A stretch of DNA of 64,000 nt from M3007 sp041736625 (lineage in GTDB: Bacteria > Bacteroidota > Bacteroidia > Chitinophagales > Saprospiraceae), in NCBI GenBank assembly GCA_041736625.1, contig JBGSTG010000014.1, forward strand, positions 1-64,000. Direction: 5' to 3'. Position 1 is the first letter of the stretch; each line of letters opens with the position of its first letter. The notes under the pieces are model-generated. The model searched no databases. It was not told the DNA's origin and was given only the letters and a program-made list of their open reading frames with translations. This document shows, in pieces, positions 16,674 to 25,386 of this stretch. Position numbers and translations under genes: made by a program.

Positions 16674-18017
16674 TTACAATTTTTCGCGCACAAAATCCGC
16701 AACGGCAAGCACCACCTGCTCACCGCTCCCCTGATCTTTAAACGCGATCACCCCTTTTCCCATCTCCTCATCCCCCACAATCCCCACCCAGGGAATATTC
16801 CGCTTGGCCGCGTACTCAAACGGTTTTTTCAGCTTGCCTGGCTCGGGGTACACCTCGGCGGATACGCCCAGCGCCCTGAGCCCGGAAGCGCACCGGAACG
16901 CGTACTGGTGCGTGGCCTCGTCGAAGGCTGCCAGGAGCACCTGCACACCCGATTGCAGCGATTCGGGGAATACCCCCAGCGTTTCCATCACGTCGTAAAT
17001 ACGGTCGGCGCCAAAAGAGATGCCCACGCCCGAGAGGCCCGGCATGCCGAACACGCCGGTGAGGTCGGCGTAGCGGCCGCCGCCACCGATGCTGCCCATT
17101 TGCACGCCATTGGCCGCCACTTCGAGGATGCAGCCGGTGTAGTAGGTGAGGCCGCGGGCGAGGGTGACGTCGAAGCGCAGCTCGTTGTGGAGTGCGCTTC
17201 CCTGCAGGTAGCCTAGCATCTGTTCCACTTCGGCGAGCCCGTGGCGGCCGGTCTCGCTTTTTTCAAAAGGCTTGCGCAGGGCTTCCAGGCTGGAGCCGGC
17301 CAGAATGCCCTCAATCAGTTCGATCGCTGCGCTGTCGATGCCGCGTTCGTCGAGTTCTTTGCGCACACCGTCGATGCCGATCTTGTCCAGCTTGTCGATG
17401 GCCACCGTCATGTCCATAAACCGGTCGGCGATGCCGGCGGCCTCGGCGATGCCGAACAGGATCTTGCGGTTATTGTATTTGATGGTCACGGGCACCTTTA
17501 GCGCCTGAAAAGCGCCGTCGTAAATCTGGATGAGTTCGGCCTCGTACAGTAGGCTGTCGGAGCCGATCACGTCGGCGTCGCATTGGTAGAACTCGCGGTA
17601 GCGGCCTTTTTGCGGACGGTCGGCGCGCCACACCGGCTGTATCTGGTAGCGTTTGAAAGGGAACACCAGTTCGTGCCGATGCATGACCACGTAGCGCGCG
17701 AAGGGCACGGTGAGGTCGTAGCGGAGGCCGCGCCGGCTGATGTCGGGCAACAGGCGGTTGGCGTCGCGGTTGGCCAGGGCTTCCGCATCAGCATCCTTGA
17801 GAAAGTCGCCGTTGTTCAGGATTTTGAACAGCAGTTTGTCGCCCTCGTCGCCGTATTTGCCGGTAAGGGTGCTCAGGTTTTCCATGCTGGGCGTTTCCAG
17901 TGGCTGGAAGCCATACAGGGAAAAGGTGTTGCGAATGGTATCGAAAATGAAATTGCGTTTTCGGACCTGCTCAGGCCCGAAGTCGCGTGTGCCTTCGGGC
18001 AACCCCGGTTTTTGCAT
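16674..18017 (-). CDS. hisS: Histidyl-tRNA synthetase
   Basis: Class II aminoacyl-tRNA synthetase of 447 residues that charges tRNA-His. Family landmarks are the opening PGLPEGTRDF, the motif 2 region FKRYQIQPVWRADRPQKGRYREF, the histidine A motif near GLTYYTGCI and motif 3 as GSIGGGGRYADLTG. The C-terminal anticodon-binding domain is present (VQVLLAAF to DFVREKL). The first ATG lies 18 bases after the stop codon of the upstream membrane-protein gene on the same strand, so both are probably transcribed from the promoter at 18544-18577. The gene ends next to the right hairpin of the GxxExxY cassette, which may serve as its terminator. Confidence 0.97.
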   Translation of the reverse strand: MQKPGLPEGTRDFGPEQVRKRNFIFDTIRNTFSLYGFQPLETPSMENLSTLTGKYGDEGDKLLFKILNNGDFLKDADAEALANRDANRLLPDISRRGLRYDLTVPFARYVVMHRHELVFPFKRYQIQPVWRADRPQKGRYREFYQCDADVIGSDSLLYEAELIQIYDGAFQALKVPVTIKYNNRKILFGIAEAAGIADRFMDMTVAIDKLDKIGIDGVRKELDERGIDSAAIELIEGILAGSSLEALRKPFEKSETGRHGLAEVEQMLGYLQGSALHNELRFDVTLARGLTYYTGCILEVAANGVQMGSIGGGGRYADLTGVFGMPGLSGVGISFGADRIYDVMETLGVFPESLQSGVQVLLAAFDEATHQYAFRCASGLRALGVSAEVYPEPGKLKKPFEYAAKRNIPWVGIVGDEEMGKGVIAFKDQGSGEQVVLAVADFVREKL

Positions 18018-18035
18018 GTGCGTTCGTTTTTTTGA

Positions 18036-18509
18036 TCATCCACCGGCGGCCATCACGGCCGCCACGGTGCTGAACAACAGCCCTTTGGGGGCCAGTGAAG
18101 CGAGGATAAGCAATACGCCAATGGTGGTGTAGATGGCCAGCTTGCGGTGTTTTTGCTCGTCGGCAGCGGCTTTTTTGGACAGGGTGCGACCCAACTGGAT
18201 CATCACCACGGCCAGCAGCATCAAGGCGATGTGTTCCACAGCGAAGTAGCGCATCCAGGCGTCTTTCATGGCGGCGCCCATGTCGGCAAAAGCGGTTTTG
18301 GTCCACTGGCTGACGCCGGCGTAGAGGATCAGGCCGAGCAGCAGTTGGAGGTGGGTGAGGCCCAACAGTGCTGCGGAGGCGGTGTTGTCGGTTTTTACGT
18401 ACGGTTTTTTGCCGAACCAGCCCGTGTAGGCGCGGTACAGGACGAAAACGAGCGCCGCCAGCAAGAGGTAGCGGTTGTAGGAGTGGAGGGTGACGAGGAG
18501 GTTATTCAT
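18036..18509 (-). CDS. Four-helix inner-membrane protein, possible haem-binding
   Basis: A 157-residue integral membrane protein with about four hydrophobic helices (roughly residues 12-28, 45-62, 85-105 and 125-150). Histidines sit at helix ends or within helices (LHSYNRY near residue 9, THLQLLLG, VEHIALM), a pattern that suggests a cytochrome b-like haem site. I recognise it as a conserved Bacteroidota type without an established function. The ATG at 18509 is preferred over a longer frame, because the extra residues are polar and would overlap the promoter. It is likely cotranscribed with hisS. Confidence 0.75.
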   Translation of the reverse strand: MNNLLVTLHSYNRYLLLAALVFVLYRAYTGWFGKKPYVKTDNTASAALLGLTHLQLLLGLILYAGVSQWTKTAFADMGAAMKDAWMRYFAVEHIALMLLAVVMIQLGRTLSKKAAADEQKHRKLAIYTTIGVLLILASLAPKGLLFSTVAAVMAAGG

Positions 18510-18543
18510 GGACCATGGACGTTGAGTGGGTGATTTTGTACGG

Positions 18544-18577
18544 CAAATATAGCTAACCAACCAAAAAGTGGCGCAAA
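18544..18577 (-). promoter_or_regulatory. Promoter of the membrane protein-hisS operon
   Basis: The minus strand has TTTG (18574-18577) and TATATTTG (18544-18551) separated by 22 bases. It overlaps the region of the divergent nhaD promoter. Confidence 0.55.
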
Positions 18578-18583
18578 TGTTCC

Positions 18584-18610
18584 TTGTTTAGCGCCCAGAC
18601 CGTAGGTTTG
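18584..18610 (+). promoter_or_regulatory. Promoter of nhaD
   Basis: TTG at 18584-18586 and TAGGTTTG at 18603-18610 are spaced 16 bases apart, with the -7 box 21 bases before ATG 18632. This supports ATG 18632 over the in-frame TTG at 18584. Confidence 0.5.
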
Positions 18611-18631
18611 CGCACGCAATTTTTGACAACT

Positions 18632-19915
18632 ATGGATTGGCTGATTATTCTCCTTTTTGTGGCCGGCTACCTGGCCATTGTATTTGAACACACCATTAAC
18701 CTCAACAAGGCAGCCAGCGCGTTGCTGACAGGGGTCTTGTGCTGGACCGTTTACATCCTGAATGAGCACGATACGGAGGCGGTACTGCACCACTTGGAGA
18801 CCCACCTGGCGGAGATTTCCGGCATCCTGTTCTTCCTGCTTGGCGCCATGGTAATCGTGGAGTTGATCGATGCGCACGACGGGTTTGAGGTCATTACCGA
18901 GCGCATTCACACCACGAGCAAGCGACGGTTGTTGTGGGCGGTTGCCTTCATTGCGTTTTTCCTGTCGGCCCTTCTGGACAACCTCACCACCACCATTGTA
19001 ATGATCAGCTTGTTGCGCAAGCTGCTGGGTGATGCCGAAGATCGCCTGTTTTTTGCCGGCATGATCGTGGTTGCCGCCAATGCCGGCGGGGCCTGGTCGC
19101 CATTGGGCGACGTGACCACCACCATGCTGTGGATCGGCGGGCAGATCACGGCTGTGAATATTATCCTGTCTCTTTTCCTGCCCAGCTTGGTTTGTTTGCT
19201 GGCGCCGCTGGTTATTATGTCTGTCCGGATGAAAGGCGGGGTGACACCGCCTGTCAATAACCATTTGATGGCCTCGGGCAGTACGCCTTTTGAGCGAAAC
19301 GCCACCTTCGGCATCGGGGTCGGGTCGCTGTTGTTTGTGCCGGTGTTCAAGACCGTCACCCACCTGCCACCCTTCATGGGTATGCTCTTTGGGTTGGGGA
19401 CTATGTGGGTACTGACGGAGATGATTCATGCCGACAAGGACGAGGCCGACAAGGACCCGCGTTCGGTCAACCACGCGCTGCGCAAGATCGACACGCCCAG
19501 TATCCTGTTTTTTATGGGCATACTGATCGCGGTTTCCGCATTACAAAGTTGTGGACTGCTGCCCGCGCTTGCCGGCTGGCTGGACCGTACGGTGGGTAAC
19601 GTCACCTTGATCGGCATCCTGATCGGGCTGTTGTCGGCTGTGGTCGACAACGTGCCGCTGCTGGCGGCAGCACAGGGCATGTACGAAGGCGTTTACCCCA
19701 CCGATGATTATTTCTGGGAGCTCATTGCGTATTGCACCGGAACGGGCGGCAGCGCACTCATCATCGGTTCGGCGGCCGGCGTAGCGGCTATGGGCATGGA
19801 GAAGATCACGTTTTTCTGGTACCTCAAACGCATCACCCTGTGGGCGCTCATCGGGTATTTTGCTGGCGTAGGCGTCTACATCCTGCAGTACAATCTCATG
19901 CATACCCTACATTAA
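18632..19915 (+). CDS. nhaD: NhaD-type Na+/H+ antiporter
   Basis: A 427-residue polytopic membrane protein of the ion transporter (IT) superfamily, NhaD subgroup, which exports Na+ or Li+ in exchange for protons. Features include the hydrophobic start LIILLFVAGYLAIVFEH, the conserved LLDNLTTTIVMISLLRK segment, NAGGAWSPLGDVTTTMLW, and VDNVPLLAAAQGMYE near the C-terminus. These Asp/Asn/Thr-bearing broken helices are typical of NhaD. It suggests a saline or alkaline habitat, as does the mannosylglycerate pathway at 36-38 kb. The last codons (LMHTLH and stop) are encoded by the first unit of the 34-bp tandem array, so the natural C-terminus may have been altered. Confidence 0.92.
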   Translation: MDWLIILLFVAGYLAIVFEHTINLNKAASALLTGVLCWTVYILNEHDTEAVLHHLETHLAEISGILFFLLGAMVIVELIDAHDGFEVITERIHTTSKRRLLWAVAFIAFFLSALLDNLTTTIVMISLLRKLLGDAEDRLFFAGMIVVAANAGGAWSPLGDVTTTMLWIGGQITAVNIILSLFLPSLVCLLAPLVIMSVRMKGGVTPPVNNHLMASGSTPFERNATFGIGVGSLLFVPVFKTVTHLPPFMGMLFGLGTMWVLTEMIHADKDEADKDPRSVNHALRKIDTPSILFFMGILIAVSALQSCGLLPALAGWLDRTVGNVTLIGILIGLLSAVVDNVPLLAAAQGMYEGVYPTDDYFWELIAYCTGTGGSALIIGSAAGVAAMGMEKITFFWYLKRITLWALIGYFAGVGVYILQYNLMHTLH

Positions 19916-20064
19916 CCCACGGCTTCAGCTCATGCATACCCCACATTAGCCCACGGCTTCAGCTCATGCATACCCCACATTAGCCCACGGCCTCAGCTCA
20001 TGCATACCCCACATTAGCCCACGGCTTCAGCTCATGCATACCCCACATTAGCCCACGGCTTCAG
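19895..20064. repeat. Tandem array of five 34-bp units
   Basis: Five head-to-tail copies of a 34-base unit (ctcatgcataccccacatta, then gcccacggcttcag) begin at 19895, 19929, 19963, 19997 and 20031. The first copy differs at a few positions, and the third has one change (cctcag). No spacers are present, so it is not a CRISPR array. It lies between two convergent genes and contributes the end of nhaD. Confidence 0.95.
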
Positions 20065-20071
20065 CCGTGGG
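20052..20071. repeat. REP-like palindrome closing the 34-bp array
   Basis: CCCACGGCTTCAGCCGTGGG folds into an 8-bp stem with a tetraloop. It overlaps the last array unit and contains the stop codon of the metallo-hydrolase gene on the minus strand. An identical 20-mer lies at 63675-63694. It may also act as a bidirectional terminator for the convergent pair. Confidence 0.85.
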
Positions 20072-20723
20072 ACTCAGAAAAAGGAACAAAAGGGTTATCC
20101 CCCTTCTCATGCCGAATCGTAGTAGCCGGCCCATGTCCCGGAAAAACCACCGTTTCATCCGGGAGTGCGTACAACTCGCGGCGAATGCTCTGCGCCAGGG
20201 TAGCAAAGTCGCCTCCGGGCAGGTCCGTCCGGCCGATGCTTTCCCAGAACAGCACGTCGCCGCCCAGCACAAACGCGTCCGCTGCGCAATAAAACGAGAC
20301 GCTGCCCGGTGAGTGACCCGGGGTGAACAGCACGCGCAGTTCGGACCGGCCGATTCGGATAACGTCTCCGGGCTGTAAAAAAGCGCCGGCAGCCGGCGAG
20401 GGCTCGGCATCCGGAATGCCGTACATGCGGCACACCTCGGGATAGCGTTCCAGAATGACCTCTTCGAGCGGATGGATCTCAGGCCGGAGCCCCCACATGC
20501 GGTGCACAAAGGCATTGCCGAAAACGTGATCCAGGTGCGCGTGGGTGTTGAGCAGGCGCACCGGTGTCAATTCTCGTTCTTTTATGGCCGATACCAGTCG
20601 CTGTTGCTCCGCCGGGGTGTACATGCCCGGGTCGACGATCGCGCATGCGCGCGTTTCCTCGTCCCACACCAGATAGGCGTTTTCGGCAAAAGGGTTTACT
20701 TCCAATGCAAGTACCTGGGTCAT
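20061..20723 (-). CDS. MBL-fold metallohydrolase (glyoxalase II-like)
   Basis: A 220-residue metallo-beta-lactamase-fold hydrolase of the YcbL/glyoxalase II-like group, a cytoplasmic two-metal enzyme probably acting on thioesters. The HxHxDH metal motif is at H61, H63, D65 and H66 (THAHLDH). TPGHSPGS, LGGDVLF and FPGHGPAT supply the further ligands. The ATG at 20723 follows the T9SS protein gene on the same strand by 2 bases, so the two may be cotranscribed. A much longer upstream frame on this strand is a shadow. The final residues SHG and the stop come from the palindrome closing the tandem array. Confidence 0.9.
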   Translation of the reverse strand: MTQVLALEVNPFAENAYLVWDEETRACAIVDPGMYTPAEQQRLVSAIKERELTPVRLLNTHAHLDHVFGNAFVHRMWGLRPEIHPLEEVILERYPEVCRMYGIPDAEPSPAAGAFLQPGDVIRIGRSELRVLFTPGHSPGSVSFYCAADAFVLGGDVLFWESIGRTDLPGGDFATLAQSIRRELYALPDETVVFPGHGPATTIRHEKGDNPFVPFSESHG

Positions 20724-20725
20724 TT

Positions 20726-23047
20726 TCACTGTTTGACAAACATTTGCTCGACGATCTGCCCGCCGCTGTTCACGCGCAGGGTGTACGTTCCTGCGGGCCA
20801 ACCGGCTACCGGCAGCACGGTGGTGCGGCCGGACGGGTTGTTTTGTTCGTATACCTTGCGACCCAAGGCGTTGAATATTTCCAACCGATCGACCGCCAGG
20901 GTTCCGGTGTGAATGGTGACCTCGCTGACCGCCGGATTGGGGAAAATCCGGACTGGCGTGGGCAAGGGCGCTGTGTTTCCGACAGACACGGTTGGTTCGA
21001 AACGCAGCCAAACAGTATCCAACGTCAAGGGCGTCGCCAAAGGTATGGGATCTCCGTTGGCATTGATGCCGATGATGCCCTCTACCGGTATGGTGAGGGG
21101 CACCACGCGACTTTGGGAGCGGTCGCCAATGTCGATGATGATGATGAAATCCAGTTGAACGTTCAGTTCGGCGATGCGGCCGTAACCGTTGGCGCCCACG
21201 CCGTTTTTTCGTACAAAGGCCATGTCCATCTGATGATGAGCGGGCAGATCGTACGGCAACCACATGACATAGTTGCTAAAACCGAGAAAGGAATTGGCGT
21301 CGTAGTTGGCGTCGAAGCCCGATTTGACTATTTCCGGGTAGCGTAGGGCGAAAGCGAGCCCGTACAGGTCGAAGACCGGCTCCTGTGCGCTGCCCACCAG
21401 GATTTCGGCTTCCAGTTGAAGCGAGCCCGGGTCGCCGGGGTCCACGTCGATGGTATCGACAGCGAAGCGCACCCTTAACTTGGGCGTGCTGCCGCCGGCG
21501 GGTGCAGGAAAAAGTTCCAGGGGGCTGTAATGCAAAGGAATCACGCCAGCGTCGAAGTCGTTGACCATGCCGTTCCCGTCGGCGTCGGCGTGTTTGTCAT
21601 TGACACCTCCGGCGTGCGTGGGCCAGTTGGGTGTGTATTGCGGCAACCAGTTGGTGTGTGCTTCCGGGCGGGGCGGGCCGCTGTGTATGTAGCTGAGGCC
21701 CATGTTCAGCAAGTCGGCCGCGTTGGATTTGCCGTCGCCGTTGGCGTCTCCGGGCAACACGTAATCGGTCGGGGTGTTCAGCGCGCCGTAGCTTTGTTGC
21801 CAGGCGTCGGTGAACAGCAGTTTGGTTTGTGTGGAGAGGCAAGAGGCGTTTCGCCAGGTGGTGAGGGTGCTGCGAAAGGTGCCGCTGTGCGGGTACCAGT
21901 GGCTGACCGTATCCCATTGGTGGTTGTCGAAAATGGGGGAGCCGTCGCCGAAATCGAGCTGCGAAAACTGATAGTTACCGTGTGAGCGATTGGTGAATAG
22001 AATCGTATACCCTTCAGTCGCACCGCCGCTGATCGCCTCGTAGTACATATCTGCGCCGCAGGAGCCCTGGGAAGCAGCGCAGGGCCCGGCCCACCAGGCA
22101 GTAACGCCTGCGCGCATGGCTTCGCATTCATTGGCATAGGTAACGCCGTCGCACCCGCACACGGGCACATAAACATCGCCTGTGCATGTGTCCGGCAAAG
22201 CTTTGAATCCGTTCCGGACGCAGCCCACCGTGTCGAGCACAAGTTGCTGGCAGCGCTCAGCGGGACAGGTTTGCCCCTGGCCATCCAGCACGGTGTATTC
22301 GACGCAGACCAGGTGGTTGCCGGATTGTGACAAAGGGTAACTGAAGGTATCTGCTGTCGACAAGGTGATGTCGCCTGCTGAAAGGTACCAGCGCACCTGA
22401 CCCAGCGCACCGGCCAACGTGTCCGACGGCGCCAGGTATCCGGCGAGCGTATTGCCCACGGCCGACAGATGCACGTCGTACCCGCACCAGGCCGGATGGT
22501 CTGCGGAGACGGCAACCTCGCGGCAATCCGAGGCATAACACCCGTTCTGATCGTTTATGGTCAGGCAGACGTCGTAGGCGCCCTCAACCGGAAAGGTATG
22601 CTCCACGGTGCTGCCGACGGCCGTGGTTCCGTCGCCGAAGGTCCACAGGCATTGATCGGGAGAGAGGTGATCGGGAATGGCGGATTCAAAGTGCCGGGTG
22701 AAAGCGCTGATGGCGTCGGCTTTCACCGAAAAAAACGCCTCGCATTTCGGGAACTTTGAAGCGCAGGTGACCGTGACAACGGGCAGGCTCTCGTACGCAC
22801 AGCCAAAGGTCTTGGCGGCCAGATCGGCTTCGAACAGCATTTTACTCCCGGCAGGAAAGGTGTCCAGCCCACCCAGCGCCCAGTACACGGCGCCGGTTTG
22901 CAGGTCAACCAGTGTTGTGCCGCAACCGGGCGTCGAAACCCCTACCCAACCCGGACGGGTGCAGGGGGTTTGGGCATTTGCCCCGGATGCACCGGCGAGC
23001 AGGGCAACAACGGTCAAAAGACGAAAGGCAAAACGGCAGAACTTCAT
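20726..23047 (-). CDS. Secreted multidomain T9SS substrate with PKD, Kazal-like and dockerin-like modules
   Basis: A 773-residue exported protein. In order: signal peptide (MKFCRFAF to GANAQ), a PKD-type domain (FGDGTTAVGSTVEHTFPVEG), a Kazal-like cysteine module (PVCGCDGVTYANECEA to WWAGPC), a second PKD-like region (FGDGSPIF), a dockerin-like calcium-binding pair (DANGDGKSNAADLL and DADGNGMVNDFDAG), a cohesin-like beta region, and a type A T9SS C-terminal sorting domain (RIFPNPAVSEVTIHTG and the ending IVEQMFVKQ). The last is cleaved on export in this system (family knowledge). It is probably exposed on the surface or released. The start at 23047 is chosen for its signal peptide. Function unknown. 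Confidence 0.85.
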   Translation of the reverse strand: MKFCRFAFRLLTVVALLAGASGANAQTPCTRPGWVGVSTPGCGTTLVDLQTGAVYWALGGLDTFPAGSKMLFEADLAAKTFGCAYESLPVVTVTCASKFPKCEAFFSVKADAISAFTRHFESAIPDHLSPDQCLWTFGDGTTAVGSTVEHTFPVEGAYDVCLTINDQNGCYASDCREVAVSADHPAWCGYDVHLSAVGNTLAGYLAPSDTLAGALGQVRWYLSAGDITLSTADTFSYPLSQSGNHLVCVEYTVLDGQGQTCPAERCQQLVLDTVGCVRNGFKALPDTCTGDVYVPVCGCDGVTYANECEAMRAGVTAWWAGPCAASQGSCGADMYYEAISGGATEGYTILFTNRSHGNYQFSQLDFGDGSPIFDNHQWDTVSHWYPHSGTFRSTLTTWRNASCLSTQTKLLFTDAWQQSYGALNTPTDYVLPGDANGDGKSNAADLLNMGLSYIHSGPPRPEAHTNWLPQYTPNWPTHAGGVNDKHADADGNGMVNDFDAGVIPLHYSPLELFPAPAGGSTPKLRVRFAVDTIDVDPGDPGSLQLEAEILVGSAQEPVFDLYGLAFALRYPEIVKSGFDANYDANSFLGFSNYVMWLPYDLPAHHQMDMAFVRKNGVGANGYGRIAELNVQLDFIIIIDIGDRSQSRVVPLTIPVEGIIGINANGDPIPLATPLTLDTVWLRFEPTVSVGNTAPLPTPVRIFPNPAVSEVTIHTGTLAVDRLEIFNALGRKVYEQNNPSGRTTVLPVAGWPAGTYTLRVNSGGQIVEQMFVKQ

Positions 23048-23233
23048 GCGAGAGCGTATTACAGGCACCGGATATTGAAAAAATGAAGGCCTTACAGGCT
23101 AAAGAACGCCTGAAAGCGCTGTCGGGTTGGGGTATTTTTGTTAAACCCTTTTTCCCAATGATACAAAAGTCGGGAGCCTTCGCCGGGAAATAAAATACAT
23201 TTAACAGGATTTGTCAAAATTTTTCTTTTTATT

Positions 23234-23266
23234 TTTGTAAACAATAAACTGATTAACATAAATTTG
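23234..23266 (+). promoter_or_regulatory. Promoter of the 23293 gene
   Basis: TTTG at 23234-23237 and TAAATTTG at 23259-23266 are 21 bases apart in a strongly AT-rich stretch. The TTG start codon lies 26 bases downstream. Confidence 0.6.
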
Positions 23267-23292
23267 CATAAAAAATTTATCCGATTCAAATT

Positions 23293-24729
23293 TTGTTTGG
23301 TGAAAAGCTGATTACCCTTTTTCTGGGTTTCGATAAATACACGTTGAACCGACTGCGCAAGTTCCTGGTGTCGCCTTTTTTCAACGAGCAACAAGACGTG
23401 GTTGCCTTGTATGAGCACCTGAATGCGGTCATTCGCCGGGGAGAGCGCGCGCTGCAACGCCTGAACGCGGAAGGCATTTGGGGGGTCGTTTACCCCGGCA
23501 TTCCGTTTGACGAAATGCAATTGCGCCGGTTAACCTCGGAGCTCACCCAGCTCACGCTGCGCTTTTTGGCGGTGCAGCACTGGCTTGGCGGGCCTTATGC
23601 AGAGTCGTTGGAATTGCAGCCGCTGCTGAACCGTCCGGAAACGGCCAAGCACCTGGCCGGCGTGGAAAGGCGTTTGGAGCGCACGCTTGAAGAGCGGAAA
23701 CACCGCATGTCGGCATTGGATTATGCGGCTGCGTACACCCTGTACTGGAATATGTTCAGCCAGAATACCGGCGTGTTGAGCACGACCGGTTACGCGGGCC
23801 GACTCGTACCGGCGGACTATGCGCTGGACTGCCTGTACGCCGTCCAAAAACTGAAATTTTACGTGGCGTGGCTGCTTTACCGGCATTTTCGCACGGCGCC
23901 GGACCCATTGCCGGTCATGGACGGGTTCTGGGCGTTTGTGTCCGATCCGCGATTCGACCACGAGACGCTGCTGGTGCTTTACCGGCAGGGGGCTGAAGCA
24001 CTGGAGCACTTTGCAGAGGAGTCCTACTACCGGAATTTTGTCCAACACCTGGAAAGACACAACAAAGAACTGGACCCGGCCGACCTCAGGGAGCTGTACC
24101 AGCTGGCGCAAAATTACTGCGCCATGAAGATCAACCAGGGACACACCGCCTATTACCAGGAGGTATTTCACCTGTATCAGATATTGATTAACAACGACCT
24201 GTTGCTGGCTGATGGGCAGCTGTCGGAAGGTTTGTACAAGAACATCATCACTGCCGGCCTGCGGGTCGGCGAATACATCTGGGCGGAGCAGTTCATCCAG
24301 GCATACGCGGAAAAACTGCCGGCCAACATCCGGGAAAACGCCCGGACGTTTAATCTGGCCAACCTTTACTCCCACCAAAAACGTTACGACAAGGTGATCG
24401 AGTTGCTGCGCAATGTGGAATACAGCGATGTCGTGTACGCCCTCAGCGCCAAGCTGATTCTCGTACGCACCTATTATGAATCGGACGAATGGGACGCCCT
24501 GGATTCGCTGATCGACAGTTTTCGCATATACTTGCAGCGCAATAAACTGATATCCAAATCTGTGAAAAGTCAATACAGTCAATTTTTGCGTTTTGTGCGC
24601 CGGCTCATTTCCCTTCGGCCGGGCGACGCAGAAGGCCGGGAATTGCTTCACCGGCAGATTGCAGGATGTGAACACCTGATGTCCAAACAATGGCTGTTGG
24701 AAAAAACCGGAGAGAGCCATGTTCGTTAG
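23293..24729 (+). CDS. Conserved hypothetical protein, mostly helical
   Basis: A 478-residue protein that I do not recognise. It has no signal peptide or membrane segment and is predicted almost entirely helical, with TPR-like helix pairs in the second half (for example NLANLYSHQKRYDKVIELLRN). It is rich in Leu, Arg and Tyr. Translation appears to begin with TTG at 23293: the promoter pair at 23234-23266 leaves only a short leader, and no in-frame ATG is near. It ends 14 bases before the ATG of the Crp-like regulator on the same strand, so the two may form an operon. A scaffold role is a guess. Confidence 0.7.
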   Translation: MFGEKLITLFLGFDKYTLNRLRKFLVSPFFNEQQDVVALYEHLNAVIRRGERALQRLNAEGIWGVVYPGIPFDEMQLRRLTSELTQLTLRFLAVQHWLGGPYAESLELQPLLNRPETAKHLAGVERRLERTLEERKHRMSALDYAAAYTLYWNMFSQNTGVLSTTGYAGRLVPADYALDCLYAVQKLKFYVAWLLYRHFRTAPDPLPVMDGFWAFVSDPRFDHETLLVLYRQGAEALEHFAEESYYRNFVQHLERHNKELDPADLRELYQLAQNYCAMKINQGHTAYYQEVFHLYQILINNDLLLADGQLSEGLYKNIITAGLRVGEYIWAEQFIQAYAEKLPANIRENARTFNLANLYSHQKRYDKVIELLRNVEYSDVVYALSAKLILVRTYYESDEWDALDSLIDSFRIYLQRNKLISKSVKSQYSQFLRFVRRLISLRPGDAEGRELLHRQIAGCEHLMSKQWLLEKTGESHVR

Positions 24730-24743
24730 CTAAATTTTTTACC

Positions 24744-25307
24744 ATGAGTAAGTTGCGGTCGTACTTCACACAATCGGGATTCCAGGGCGAAGCGTTGGAA
24801 AAGGTATTGGAAGGGTTTGCGCTCAAGCCCTTTTCCAGAGGAGACTTTTTCGTCGAGGAAGCCAAGGTCAGCCGCCACCTCGCTTTTGTGGAAACCGGAT
24901 TATTTCAATATTATTCGTTGGCCAACGGGGAAGAGGTCACCACCTACGTCGTTGGCGAAGGCGGCTTTTTGGCTTCCCTGGTGAGTTTTTTGAAGCAAAC
25001 ACCGAGCCGGGAGAACATCCGCTGCCTGGCAGCCGGTGCGTTGTGGGTGATCCACTACGAAACCCTGCGCCGGCTATTGGAGGAAGTACCCGGGTTCAAG
25101 GATTTTTACATCGGGGTGCTCGAATGGCAAATTGGCTGCATAGACAACAGCCGGTTTGATTTCATCCTGTTGACCGCAGAGGAGCGGTACGAAAAGATGC
25201 TTCGCGAAGAGCCTCACCTGCTGCAGCAGATTCCGTTGCAATTGTTGGCGTCTATTCTGGGGGTCACCCCGCGTCACTTGAGCCGCATTCGAAAAAACAT
25301 CGTCTGA
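24744..25307 (+). CDS. Crp/Fnr family transcriptional regulator
   Basis: A 187-residue regulator with an N-terminal cyclic-nucleotide-binding-like beta barrel (about residues 10-120, including FSRGDFFVEEAKVSRHLAFV) and a C-terminal helix-turn-helix (QLLASILGVTPRHLSRIRKN). The cAMP-binding Arg/Ser signature is not evident, and no Fnr-type cysteine cluster is seen, so the ligand is unknown. The ATG at 24744 is preferred to a frame starting earlier inside the previous gene. The gene immediately precedes a small barrel protein whose upstream region carries the inverted repeat GGACA-AA-TGTCC. Confidence 0.9.
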   Translation: MSKLRSYFTQSGFQGEALEKVLEGFALKPFSRGDFFVEEAKVSRHLAFVETGLFQYYSLANGEEVTTYVVGEGGFLASLVSFLKQTPSRENIRCLAAGALWVIHYETLRRLLEEVPGFKDFYIGVLEWQIGCIDNSRFDFILLTAEERYEKMLREEPHLLQQIPLQLLASILGVTPRHLSRIRKNIV

Positions 25308-25317
25308 TTGCACTTTT

Positions 25318-25329
25318 GGACAAATGTCC
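25318..25329 (+). promoter_or_regulatory. Inverted repeat, possible operator
   Basis: GGACAAATGTCC (5-bp arms, 2-base centre) lies just after the stop codon of the Crp-like gene and about 57 bases before the start of the barrel protein. Its position suggests a regulator site, but the dyad is short and could be chance. Confidence 0.3.
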
Positions 25330-25386
25330 GGTGTGCCCGCTGCCATTGCCCGCACCTTTGTGGCGTTAAACAAAACAAAGGTAAAA

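Noticed and set aside
19895..20064. Possible CRISPR array
   Set aside because: Repeats are directly adjacent without unique spacers, and no cas gene is in the window.
20724..21263. Upstream extension of the metallo-hydrolase frame
   Set aside because: It overlaps the T9SS protein gene in another frame and lacks similarity; the hydrolase begins at ATG 20723.
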